Assembly (NCBI GenBank): GCA_030681035.1
Contig: JAUXUI010000024.1
Location: forward strand, 1-46,777
DNA: 46,777 nt
DNA from: Lysobacteraceae bacterium
Lineage (GTDB): Bacteria > Pseudomonadota > Gammaproteobacteria > Xanthomonadales > Xanthomonadaceae
Direction: 5' to 3'
A program made the translations under genes and the position numbers. The notes under the pieces were generated by a model. That model was not told the DNA's origin. It did no database searches and saw nothing but the letters and a program-made list of their open reading frames with translations. Positions 39,402 to 46,777 of this stretch are shown here, one piece after another (position 1 is the stretch's first letter; each line of letters starts with the position of its first letter).

Positions 39402-41576
39402 ATGGGCTTCCCAATGAAACGATCTTCACCCCGCTTGCAGGTAGTACTGCTTGCCGTGCTGGTCACCGTGTTGGCCGGCTGTGCCAGCGATGAAACACGA
39501 CCGGTGATCCAGCATCGCGACGATCTCAACTACCGCACATCAACCGAAGCGGCGACGGCCGATGCTGCAGCCGCCAAGCCAGTCGCGGTGGATGGGCGCA
39601 CGCCCGGCACCGTGTTCATGCCCGGTAGCGGCGAACTGATCAACGAGCAATTGGCTGCCGAACCACGCCCTGCGATCCCGCCGGTTGGCGAGGCCACCTT
39701 CAACTTCGAGGGCGAGTCGGTGCTGGCGGTGGTCAAGGCCATCCTCGGCGATCTGTTGCAGCAAAACTACGTGATCGCGCCGGAGGTGCAGGGCACGGTG
39801 ACGCTATCAACACCACGGCCGGTGAATGCCGACCAGGCGCTGTCGCTGCTGGAGATGGCACTGTCATGGAACAACGCCAGCATGGTGTGGAGCAATGGCC
39901 GTTACAACATCGTGCCGTCGAGCAAGGCGGTCGCTGGCAATCTGGCGCCGCGGGTGGGCACCGGCAAGGGCTCGCGCGGCTTTGAAGTACGCGCGGTGCC
40001 GCTGAAGTTCATCGCCGCACTGGAAATGGAAAAGCTGCTCAAGCCGTTCGCGCGCGAGGGCAGCGTTCTCAACGTCGATCCCGGCCGCAACATGATCGTC
40101 ATTTCCGGTACCTCATCGGAACTCGACAACTACCTGCGCACCATCCAGATTTTCGATGTTGACTGGCTGGCTGGCATGTCGGTCGGCATCTTCCCGCTGC
40201 GTGCGCAGGAAGCCAGCAAAGTGGTCGATCAGCTCAACCAGGTGTTCGGCGAAAAGGGCGGCACCCCGCTCACCGGCATGCTGCGCTTCATGCCGCTGGA
40301 AGGGATCAATGCGGTGATGGTAATCACCCACCAGCCCAAGTATCTCGCCGATGCCGAGCAATGGATCCAGCGTATTGACCTGGGCGGTGAAGGCAGCAGC
40401 CTGTTCGTCTATGAAGTGCAGTACGCCAAGGCTACCGACCTCGCCGATCAGCTCAACCAAGTGTTCGGCTCCGGCGGTGCGGCGCGCAATACGCGTGGCA
40501 CCGCCGATCCATTCAATATCTCACCGGGTCTGGACTCGGTGCGCGTGCGTACCCTGGAAAACGGCGCGCCGTCATCGCCGCCAGCGCCCGCCGCTGCGGG
40601 GGCCAATGGTGCGATCAGCCTTGGCAACACCGAAAACGTGTTCATCAGCGCGGTCGAGGATAACAACGCCCTGCTGGTGCGCGCTTCGGCCGGACAATGG
40701 GATTCGATCCGGCGCGCGATCGAGCGGCTCGACCAGATGCCGTTGCAGGTGCATGTCGAAGCACAAGTGGTCGAAGTCAAATTGAACAAGACGCTGGAAT
40801 ACGGCGTCAGTTGGTTCTTTGGTAATGCCATAACCGGCGACAACCTTGCATTGAGCCAGACGTTGAATGATTTTCGTAATGTCGGCAGCGTCGTTTCCAA
40901 TACTGCCAACAACCTTGCCTTCGTCGGCCCCAGCGCACAGGCCGTTGTGAGCGCACTAGATACCGTCTCGGATGTGACGGTACTGTCGGCACCGTCGGTA
41001 CTGGTACGCAACAATGTAGAAGCAACTTTCAACTCGGGCCAACAGATTCCGGTTGCCAGCACCATCATCAACCCCGTGCTGGGTGGTAATGACGGCAACA
41101 ACAGCAACCTCAATGCCAGTCAGGTGCAATTCCGACAGACCGGCATCGTGCTCACGGTCAAGCCGCGCGCCAATGCCGACGGCACCATTTTTTTGGAGGT
41201 TTCACAAACTGTAAGCTCGCCCAGCACCAGCGGCCCGGAAGTGGGCGGTAACGTTAGTGTCGATACCAACGATGTCAACACTGAGGTGCTTGTGCGTAGT
41301 GGCGAAACGGTAATCATTGCCGGCCTGATCAAGACTGAAAAGACTGACGGCTCCGGCGGCGTGCCTTTTCTCAGTCGCATCCCGCTACTGGGCGCACTGT
41401 TTGGCAGACAAAACACGAGCACCAACCGCTCTGAGCTGGTGGTGCTGATCACCCCTACCATCATCCGCGCCAGCAAGGATTTGAGCAAACTTACCGAAGA
41501 ATACGGCCGCCGTTTCCGTGGCCTCGACCCGCTGCCGGCCGCGCCCCAAGCTGAAGGTGAAGGCAGCAACAAGTGA
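39402..41576 (+). CDS. gspD: Type II secretion secretin GspD, lipoprotein form
   Basis: GspD forms the outer-membrane channel of the system. The 724-residue protein begins with a lipoprotein signal (LLAVLVTVLAGC, lipobox LAGC), as in Xanthomonas XpsD, so it may reach the outer membrane by its own lipid anchor. It has an N0 domain (FNFEGESVLAVVKAILGDLL), repeated N-domains (VNVDP-like and DQLNQVFG segments, twice), and the secretin core with VEAQVVEVKLNKTLEYGVSW and the signature VPFLSRIPLLGALFG. It starts at ATG 39402 or, equally likely, 39414 (MKRSS). It is the last gene of the operon; the next gene starts 19 bp later. Confidence 0.96.
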   Translation: MGFPMKRSSPRLQVVLLAVLVTVLAGCASDETRPVIQHRDDLNYRTSTEAATADAAAAKPVAVDGRTPGTVFMPGSGELINEQLAAEPRPAIPPVGEATFNFEGESVLAVVKAILGDLLQQNYVIAPEVQGTVTLSTPRPVNADQALSLLEMALSWNNASMVWSNGRYNIVPSSKAVAGNLAPRVGTGKGSRGFEVRAVPLKFIAALEMEKLLKPFAREGSVLNVDPGRNMIVISGTSSELDNYLRTIQIFDVDWLAGMSVGIFPLRAQEASKVVDQLNQVFGEKGGTPLTGMLRFMPLEGINAVMVITHQPKYLADAEQWIQRIDLGGEGSSLFVYEVQYAKATDLADQLNQVFGSGGAARNTRGTADPFNISPGLDSVRVRTLENGAPSSPPAPAAAGANGAISLGNTENVFISAVEDNNALLVRASAGQWDSIRRAIERLDQMPLQVHVEAQVVEVKLNKTLEYGVSWFFGNAITGDNLALSQTLNDFRNVGSVVSNTANNLAFVGPSAQAVVSALDTVSDVTVLSAPSVLVRNNVEATFNSGQQIPVASTIINPVLGGNDGNNSNLNASQVQFRQTGIVLTVKPRANADGTIFLEVSQTVSSPSTSGPEVGGNVSVDTNDVNTEVLVRSGETVIIAGLIKTEKTDGSGGVPFLSRIPLLGALFGRQNTSTNRSELVVLITPTIIRASKDLSKLTEEYGRRFRGLDPLPAAPQAEGEGSNK

Positions 41577-41595
41577 TCCGCGAGCGCCTCCCGCA

Positions 41596-42393
41596 ATGAG
41601 CGCACAAACCGCACCGGAGGCGGGCAATGCCCGCCACAATGCGGTTTTCTTCGCCCTGCTGCGCCGCGACCTCAGCGAGCGCCATCAGGGCAGCCTGCTT
41701 GGCATCGGCTGGAATCTGTTGCAGCCGCTGTTGCAACTGGCGGTATTGAGCCTGGTGTTCACCCATTTGTTGCCGGCTCGCGCGGCCACCGGCCATGTGC
41801 CGTACGCCGCATTTCTGGCGCTCGGGCTGTGGCCATGGCAGTTGTTCGCCAATGCACTGACCCGTGGCACCAGCGCACTCACCGACAACGCGGCGCTGAT
41901 CGGCAAGGTTGCGCTACCGCATGCGCTGTATGTGCTGGCGCGGGTGCTGGGCTCGGTGTTGCCCGATCTGGTCGGCATGGTGCTGGTGCTGCTGGCAGTC
42001 GCAGCGTTTGGCGTGCCATTGAGCCTGGCCGGGCTGCCAGTCACTGTACTGGCCTTGCTGGTGGTGCTCGCCTATGGCGTTGCTGCGGCATTGATCGCAT
42101 CGGTGTTGCAGGTGTTTCTGCGCGATGTCGGGTTTGCCGTTGGCCAGTTGCTCACCCTCGGGTTTTTCATCAGCCCGGTGCTGTACGACCGCGCGCAATT
42201 GCCAGAACCCTTTGCCATCGTGCTCGGCTTCAACCCACTCGCCGCGCCGATTGAATCCATCCGCGCCGGCCTGCTGGGGCTGCCAGTGCCGTGGATCGCG
42301 CTTGGCGCATCGGCGGCATTCGCGCTGATTGCGTTGCTGTTTGCACACGGCCTGTTCGCTCGTGCGCGGCCGCATATCGAGGACTTTCTGTGA
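41596..42393 (+). CDS. wzm: Polysaccharide ABC exporter permease (Wzm type)
   Basis: A 265-residue inner-membrane permease of the ABC-2 family that exports O-antigen or related glycans with the following ATPase. It shows the family's SLLGIGWNLLQPLLQLAVLS segment, about six hydrophobic helices, and the FFISPVLYDRAQLPEPF and NPLAAPIESIRAGLLG segments that mark polysaccharide exporters. The ATG at 41596 lies 19 bp after gspD. The stop overlaps the GTG start of the ATPase gene (GTGA), so the two are coupled. Confidence 0.93.
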   Translation: MSAQTAPEAGNARHNAVFFALLRRDLSERHQGSLLGIGWNLLQPLLQLAVLSLVFTHLLPARAATGHVPYAAFLALGLWPWQLFANALTRGTSALTDNAALIGKVALPHALYVLARVLGSVLPDLVGMVLVLLAVAAFGVPLSLAGLPVTVLALLVVLAYGVAAALIASVLQVFLRDVGFAVGQLLTLGFFISPVLYDRAQLPEPFAIVLGFNPLAAPIESIRAGLLGLPVPWIALGASAAFALIALLFAHGLFARARPHIEDFL

Positions 42394-43589
42394 CCGGCAC
42401 CAATCCCGTGCGCGCACCGCTGCTGGCTGTCAGCGGGCTGGGCAAACGCTATCCGGTGATCGGCCAGCGCGGCGATCGGGCGCACGCATTGTGGGATGTG
42501 CTGCGCGGGCGGGCGCCAAGGCGCATGGTCGAAGTGCTGCAAGACGTGTCGTTTGAACTGCGCGCCGGCGAATCGCTGGGCATCATCGGCGAAAACGGCG
42601 CCGGCAAATCAACCCTGCTCAAGCTGATTACCGGCGTGCTCACGCCAAGCAACGGCCAGGTTCAGCGCCGTGGCCAGATCGGCGCCTTGCTCGAACTGGG
42701 CGCCGGCTTTCACCCGGAATACAGCGGCCGCGAAAACGTGCGCATGGCGGCCGCGCTGCATGGCTTGAGCGCAGGCGAGCTGGCGGCGCGGATGGATCAA
42801 ATCGCGGCCTTCGCCGACATCGGCAATTACCTCGACGAGCCGGTCAAGCATTACAGTTCGGGCATGGTAGTGCGTCTCGGGTTTGCGCTGGTCAGCAGCC
42901 TGCGCCCGGAGCTGCTGATCACCGACGAAGTGCTGGCAGTCGGCGACGAGAGTTTCCAGAAAAAATGCATCCGCTGGCTCGATGATTACCTCGGCAGCGG
43001 CGGCAGCCTGTTGCTGGTTTCGCACAGCATGTATCACGTGCAAAAGTTGTGTCAGCGTGCGCTGTGGTTGCAACACGGCCAAGTGCAAGCGCTCGGCGAA
43101 GTGCATGATGTCACGCAGCGTTATCTGGCCTGGCATGAGCGCCGGCAGCGGCCCGAACGCGCGCCGGAGGCCGCCGGCCTGGCCGATTACGGCATCGATT
43201 GGGTGGCGCTCAATGGTGAACACAACGACGTACCGGTGAGCGTGGCAATGGGCGACACGCTTGCGGTGGATGTGCGGGTGCGCAGCAACGATGCGCGTGC
43301 GCCGGTGGTGCTGATCGGGTTGGTGCGGGCCGATGGCACGCCGGTGTATGGCGTGTCGTCGGAAATGGATGGGGCCAACCCGATGTCGCTGGGCGATGGC
43401 CGCTTCGCCTACCGCCTGCAATTCCCGGCGCTGAGCCTACTGCCGGGCAGTTACCAACTGCGCGTTCATCCGCTCGATCCCGAAGGGATGCGCTTGTTCG
43501 ATACCATCGAGCGGCAGTTGATCGTGCCCGGCGCCGCGCGCGAGTTCGGGCTGGTGCGGCTGCCGCATACGTGGGCCCGCGCACCTTGA
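42390..43589 (+). CDS. wzt: Polysaccharide ABC exporter ATPase (Wzt type) with C-terminal domain
   Basis: A 399-residue ATPase that drives glycan export through the Wzm permease. Walker A is GENGAGKST, the signature region is [13 protein letters not shown], Walker B is [12 protein letters not shown] and the H-loop is LLVSHSM. Residues from about 245 on form a second, beta-rich domain like Wzt_C ([37 protein letters not shown]). In other bacteria this domain recognises the modified end of the O-polysaccharide. The start is a GTG overlapping the permease stop; upstream open frame is not coding. The following glycosyltransferase overlaps its end. Confidence 0.94.
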   Translation: MTGTNPVRAPLLAVSGLGKRYPVIGQRGDRAHALWDVLRGRAPRRMVEVLQDVSFELRAGESLGIIGENGAGKSTLLKLITGVLTPSNGQVQRRGQIGALLELGAGFHPEYSGRENVRMAAALHGLSAGELAARMDQIAAFADIGNYLDEPVKHYSSGMVVRLGFALVSSLRPELLITDEVLAVGDESFQKKCIRWLDDYLGSGGSLLLVSHSMYHVQKLCQRALWLQHGQVQALGEVHDVTQRYLAWHERRQRPERAPEAAGLADYGIDWVALNGEHNDVPVSVAMGDTLAVDVRVRSNDARAPVVLIGLVRADGTPVYGVSSEMDGANPMSLGDGRFAYRLQFPALSLLPGSYQLRVHPLDPEGMRLFDTIERQLIVPGAAREFGLVRLPHTWARAP

Positions 43590-44446
43590 GCACATCGCTG
43601 CCCACCGTAATCGTGCCGGTGTTCAACGCGTATCGGGCGCTCGATGCCTGTCTGGCCAGCCTTGAGCGCACTCTGCCTGCACGCAGCCCGGTCTACGTTG
43701 CCGACGATGCCTCCACCGATCCGCGCGTGGCCGATGTGCTCAACGCCTGGCAGCAACGCAGCGCGCTGGCGATTACGCGGGTGCATCGCGCCGCCAATCT
43801 CGGCTTCCCCGGCAACGTCAATGCCGCGCTCGCCGCCACTGCGCCGGCCGATGTGGTGATTTTGAATTCCGATACCATCACCACCACCGGCTGGTTGCAG
43901 CGCATTGCCGCCTGCGCGGCCAGCGATCGGCATATCGCCACCATCGCGCCGTGGTCGAATAATGCCGAGATCGCCAGCTTCCCGCGTTTTTGCGAAAACA
44001 ATCCAGCACCGGATGATGCCGACACGCTGGCAAAGGCCGCCGCCAGCGCCGGCACCCCGGAATACCCGGAACTGCCCACCACCATGGGCTTTTGCATGTA
44101 CCTCAGGCGCGCCGCGCTCAACGCCTGCGGCGCTTTTGATGCGGCCACCTTTGGCCGTGGCTATGGCGAAGAAAACGATCTCTCGCGCCGTCTGGCCGCA
44201 CACGGCTGGCGCAACGTGCTGTGCGATGACGCTTATGTGGTACACATCGGCAACGCCTCGTTCGGCCCACTTGAGCTGGGCCCGGGCGGAGACAACCTGC
44301 AGCGCCTGGTCGCGCGCTGGCCCGATTACAATGAACGCATCGCCCGCTTCATCCTGAGTGACCCACTGGCACCACTGCGTGCGCGCCTGCAACGCCGGCT
44401 CGATGCACTGGCGCGACCGCGCGATCAGGGGGACTTGTTTGGCTGA
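43571..44446 (+). CDS. Family 2 glycosyltransferase
   Basis: A 291-residue GT-A-fold transferase of family GT2, acting on the inner face of the membrane in glycan assembly. Visible motifs are the nucleotide-binding start LPTVIVPVFNA, ADDASTD, the metal-site NSDT (in place of DxD) and the acceptor-side GYGEENDLSRRL. The sequence resembles rhamnosyltransferase-like members, but the sugar cannot be told. The start may be the GTG at 43571 (within wzt) or the TTG at 43586, which overlaps the wzt stop (TTGA). The end is basic and may touch the membrane. Confidence 0.88.
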   Translation: MGPRTLSTSLPTVIVPVFNAYRALDACLASLERTLPARSPVYVADDASTDPRVADVLNAWQQRSALAITRVHRAANLGFPGNVNAALAATAPADVVILNSDTITTTGWLQRIAACAASDRHIATIAPWSNNAEIASFPRFCENNPAPDDADTLAKAAASAGTPEYPELPTTMGFCMYLRRAALNACGAFDAATFGRGYGEENDLSRRLAAHGWRNVLCDDAYVVHIGNASFGPLELGPGGDNLQRLVARWPDYNERIARFILSDPLAPLRARLQRRLDALARPRDQGDLFG

Positions 44447-44504
44447 GCACAGAACACCAGGCCGGGGTTGCACGGCGCTTGCTCAAGCCCGAACTCCGTC
44501 GGCT

Positions 44505-44593
44505 CGTCATTCCCGCGCAAGCGGAAATCCAGTGACTGCAAGAGGTTGAGCATGAACAAAAGTCGCTGGATGCCCGCGTGCGCGGGCATGACG
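44505..44593. repeat. Inverted-repeat element, GTCATTCC family, copy 3
   Basis: CGTCATTCCCGCGCAAGCGG (from 44505) pairs with CGCGTGCGCGGGCATGACG (ending 44593), with a TCGCTGGATGCC-type inner part as in the gspJ copy. It occupies most of the 226-bp gap between the glycosyltransferase and the methyltransferase, where I see no gene. Confidence 0.8.
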
Positions 44594-44672
44594 GCGCTAA
44601 AGTAAGTGCAATGCCGCGTTGCCCCCCAACCCCACTTTTCTGTGACCCCACCTTGCCCTTTTAATCCGAACC

Positions 44673-45563
44673 ATGACCACACCCGAACTACCGTTTACCG
44701 GCGAGCGCTTCACCCCCGAATGCGTGCGCGAGATATGGCACGAGCACTGGCATCGCTATGCCTTTGCCGCACCGCTGGTGCGCGGCCGGCGCGTGCTCGA
44801 CGCGGCCTGCGGCGAAGGCTTTGGCAGTGCGCTGCTGGCACGCGCCGGTGCGCTTTCGGTGCTGGGCGTGGATATCGCCGACAGCGCCGTCATCCACGCC
44901 CGTGAACGCTACGGCGCGCAACCGGGGCTGACGTTCGAGCGCGCCGATGTCTGCGCGCTGGATGCCCTCCCCGATGGCAGCTTTGACCTGATCGTCAGTT
45001 TTGAAACCTTGGAACATGTCGAACAGCAGGAGGCGATGTTGCGCGGCTTCGCCCGCCTGCTCAGCGAGCAGGGCCTGCTGCTGATCTCGACCCCGGACAA
45101 AGCCAATTACAGCGACGCTACTGGCCAGAACAACCCGTACCACGTGCGCGAGTTGTACCGCGAGGAGTTTGAGCAGTTGCTCGGCGAGCACTTCCCCGCG
45201 CATCGCCTGTACGCACAAAAACTGCTGTTCCAGTCGGCACTGTGGGCACTCGACCCGCACGGCGGCGGGGTGCTGACCCACACCCAGCACATGGAATCGC
45301 TGCACGAGGGGCTCAATTACCCGCCGCTGTACTACCTCGCCGTGTGTGCGCGCAATGAACAGGTGCTGGCCACCCTGCCAAGCTTGTCGCTGTTCGGCGA
45401 TGCCGGCGAAAGCGTATACGCGCATTACAACGAGGAGGTGCGCCGCCACATCGCCGCCGGTGAACGCCTGGCGGTGCTCGAACGCGAATTGGCCAACACC
45501 CGCGCCGAACTCACGCGCTTGAAGGCTGAACGAACATGGCGACGAGGCCACTCCGCATCATGA
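44673..45563 (+). CDS. SAM-dependent methyltransferase of a glycan cluster
   Basis: A 296-residue class I methyltransferase. The SAM-binding motif I is VLDAACGEGFGS, followed by the acidic motif LGVDIADS and a post-motif FDLIVSFETLEHVEQ. The opening ELPFTGERFTPE is common in methyltransferases of polysaccharide clusters. The last 40 residues form a short coiled coil (LERELANTRAELTRLKAE), which may bind a partner. In some systems a methylated chain end is the export signal read by the Wzt C-terminal domain; this gene could supply it, but that is a guess. Its stop overlaps the next start (ATGA). Confidence 0.87.
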   Translation: MTTPELPFTGERFTPECVREIWHEHWHRYAFAAPLVRGRRVLDAACGEGFGSALLARAGALSVLGVDIADSAVIHARERYGAQPGLTFERADVCALDALPDGSFDLIVSFETLEHVEQQEAMLRGFARLLSEQGLLLISTPDKANYSDATGQNNPYHVRELYREEFEQLLGEHFPAHRLYAQKLLFQSALWALDPHGGGVLTHTQHMESLHEGLNYPPLYYLAVCARNEQVLATLPSLSLFGDAGESVYAHYNEEVRRHIAAGERLAVLERELANTRAELTRLKAERTWRRGHSAS

Positions 45564-46507
45564 AACCGTTTTCACGCCATGCCGTTTCCCTCACCCCTGC
45601 CCTCTCCCGAAGGGAGAGGGGGACAGGGAAACGCTGCGCGTTGTTGCACGCTAACGTGGCTGACATCGCCGCTGTGGTGGTGAGTTACTTCAGCCAGAGC
45701 ACACTCGATGCCTGCCTGAGCCGGCTGCTGGCCAGCGTTGGTGTCGCGCGCGTGGTGGTGGTCGACAACGGCTCGCGCGATCACAGCGTGGCGATCGCCA
45801 ACGCATACGCCGCACGCGATCCACGGGTGCAGGTTATCGCCAATGCGCACAATCCCGGTTTCGCCGTTGCCTGCAATCAAGGCGCCGCGTTATGCAGCGA
45901 GCCGTGGCTGGCTTTGGTCAACCCCGACTGCCTGCTGGCGGCGAGCGATCTGGACACGCTACGCGAATTGGCCACGACGCAGCCCGATGCTGGCATCATC
46001 GGCGCCGATCTGGTGGATGACAATGGTGTGCGCGACAGCGCCGCGCGCCGCCACGATCTCAGCCTTGCACGCCTGCTGGCCGGTTTTGGCCGGCGCGACA
46101 GCCTCGCCATCGCCGCCGATGACAGCAAGGCGCTGCAAGCCGTTGCTGCGGTATCCGGCGCGCTGATGCTGATGCCGCGAAACGTGTTCAACGTGATCGG
46201 CGGTTTTGATGGCGGCTACCGGCTGCACGCCGAAGACCTTGATCTGTGTCGACGCGTGCGCGATGCCGGTCACGGTGTCTACGTCGCCAATCGGGTGCGG
46301 GTGCTGCACCTGCGCGGGGTGTCAAGTCGGCGCCGACCGCTGTGGGTGGAATGGCAGAAACATCGCGGCATCTGGCGTTACCTGCGCCGTTTCGACCCGC
46401 AACTGCGCAACCCATTGTGGTGGGCGCTAGCCGCAGTGCTGGTGTGGGCGCACCTGCCGCAGGCGATGTTTCGTGCGATGCTCCGCCGCAAACCGCCCCA
46501 TTCGTAA
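45560..46507 (+). CDS. Family 2 glycosyltransferase with repeat in N-terminus
   Basis: A GT2 transferase like rhamnosyltransferases of the WbbL type. Motifs are ADIAAVVVSYFSQ, VVVDNGSRD, the metal site VNPD and AEDLDLCRRV, with a C-terminal membrane-proximal hydrophobic stretch (LWWALAAVLVWAHL). I used ATG 45560, which overlaps the methyltransferase stop, giving 315 residues. However, codons 9-25 come from an inserted palindrome (45584-45632), and the true domain begins only at residue 33 or so. A GTG at 45656 would start exactly there. Which start is used is uncertain; an ATG at 45536 within the methyltransferase is also in frame. Confidence 0.86.
   Translation: MKPFSRHAVSLTPALSRRERGTGKRCALLHANVADIAAVVVSYFSQSTLDACLSRLLASVGVARVVVVDNGSRDHSVAIANAYAARDPRVQVIANAHNPGFAVACNQGAALCSEPWLALVNPDCLLAASDLDTLRELATTQPDAGIIGADLVDDNGVRDSAARRHDLSLARLLAGFGRRDSLAIAADDSKALQAVAAVSGALMLMPRNVFNVIGGFDGGYRLHAEDLDLCRRVRDAGHGVYVANRVRVLHLRGVSSRRRPLWVEWQKHRGIWRYLRRFDPQLRNPLWWALAAVLVWAHLPQAMFRAMLRRKPPHS
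45584..45632. repeat. Palindromic repeat inside the glycosyltransferase start
   Basis: GTTTCCCTCACCCCTGCCCT, continuing CTCCC, pairs with GGGAGAGGGGGACAGGGAAA C around a GAA loop. It reads as SLTPALSRRERG in the glycosyltransferase frame, a peptide typical of a widespread genomic repeat and not of this enzyme family. Confidence 0.8.
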
Positions 46508-46635
46508 ACTCCGGAACACCGGTCATCGCAGGATATTGATGGGTTTCGGTCGCTGCGCTCGGTCAGAACCCGGGACCACGGGAAATATGTAAAGCTGATG
46601 GTCCGCAAAGGACGCAAAGAACGCAAAGGCAGTGA

Positions 46636-46764
46636 CGTAGGATGGGTAGAGGCCGCTCTCGCGCATCCATGCGCTCCGCGGCACTCGGGCATCCTGCCCG
46701 TCGCGCAGCGAAACCCATCGTTGCCGGATATCGATGGGTTTCGCTGCGCTCTACCCATCCTACG
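46636..46764. repeat. Palindromic element (GTAGGATGGGTAGAG family), copy 2, interrupted
   Basis: The outer arms match the copy at 12935-13018 (CGTAGGATGGGTAGAG at the left, CTCTACCCATCCTACG at the right). The left arm is split by 52 extra bases at 46652-46703, which contain their own small palindrome (GCGCATCCATGCGC). The remaining stretch from 46508 to the window end shows no gene, only an AAAGGACGCAAAGAACGCAA run at 46607-46626. Confidence 0.8.
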
Positions 46765-46777
46765 ACTTTATGGCGCG

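Overview
The window is GC-rich chromosomal DNA of a gammaproteobacterium, most likely from the Xanthomonadales (Lysobacterales). The main reasons are a type II secretion operon in the Xanthomonas xps order (F-G-H-I-J-K-L-M-N-D, with the secretin last and encoded as a lipoprotein), the gpmI-envC-ctpA string, ybeD-lipB followed by lipA, and several families of short palindromic repeats. The assignment is inference from gene order and protein sequence; no rRNA or tRNA gene is visible.

Layout. 0.2-5.4 kb: a secreted protein made of VNG repeats (minus strand), then gpmI, envC and ctpA, with REP-like repeats between envC and ctpA. 5.7-9.8 kb: ybeD and lipB, then an accessory block (a small monooxygenase-fold protein, two tandem higBA-type toxin-antitoxin modules and a zinc-ribbon protein), then lipA. 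10-18.2 kb: the periplasmic protease Prc, a small unknown protein, ppc with a decayed copy of its 3' end lying downstream among repeats, an amino acid permease and a YceI-like lipoprotein. 18.2-24.1 kb: a minus-strand operon of a 53-residue peptide, a 2-oxoglutarate/Fe(II) oxygenase with an extra N-terminal domain and a cupin (cysteine-dioxygenase-like) protein, divergent from a large propeller/GGDEF diguanylate cyclase. 24.6-32.3 kb: an alcohol dehydrogenase, a beta-lactamase-family serine hydrolase, a two-gene AAA ATPase/subtilase unit that matches the ietA/ietS (Gao_Iet) type of defence or plasmid-stability system, a FrnE-type DsbA protein, and a PIN-domain toxin-antitoxin pair with a clear promoter and operator. 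32.4-41.6 kb: the type II secretion operon. 41.6-46.5 kb: a polysaccharide (O-antigen type) ABC exporter with two glycosyltransferases and a methyltransferase.

How the genes work together. EnvC and the two C-terminal processing proteases act on the envelope. YbeD, LipB and LipA belong to lipoate synthesis. Ppc feeds oxaloacetate to the TCA cycle. The Gsp proteins form one export machine, but gspE, its motor ATPase, is not next to gspF in this window. Wzm/Wzt with the glycosyltransferases and methyltransferase would assemble and export a surface glycan.

The best candidate for an undescribed system is the peptide / oxygenase / cupin operon at 18252-20950. Its gene layout, with a tiny Pro-rich peptide 3 nt ahead of an oxygenase, suggests a modified peptide. 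Other strong observations are a 156-bp in-frame repeat insertion in the gspJ signal region bounded by near-identical direct repeats, two higBA modules whose promoters place the transcription start at the start codon, and the repeat-associated partial duplication of ppc.
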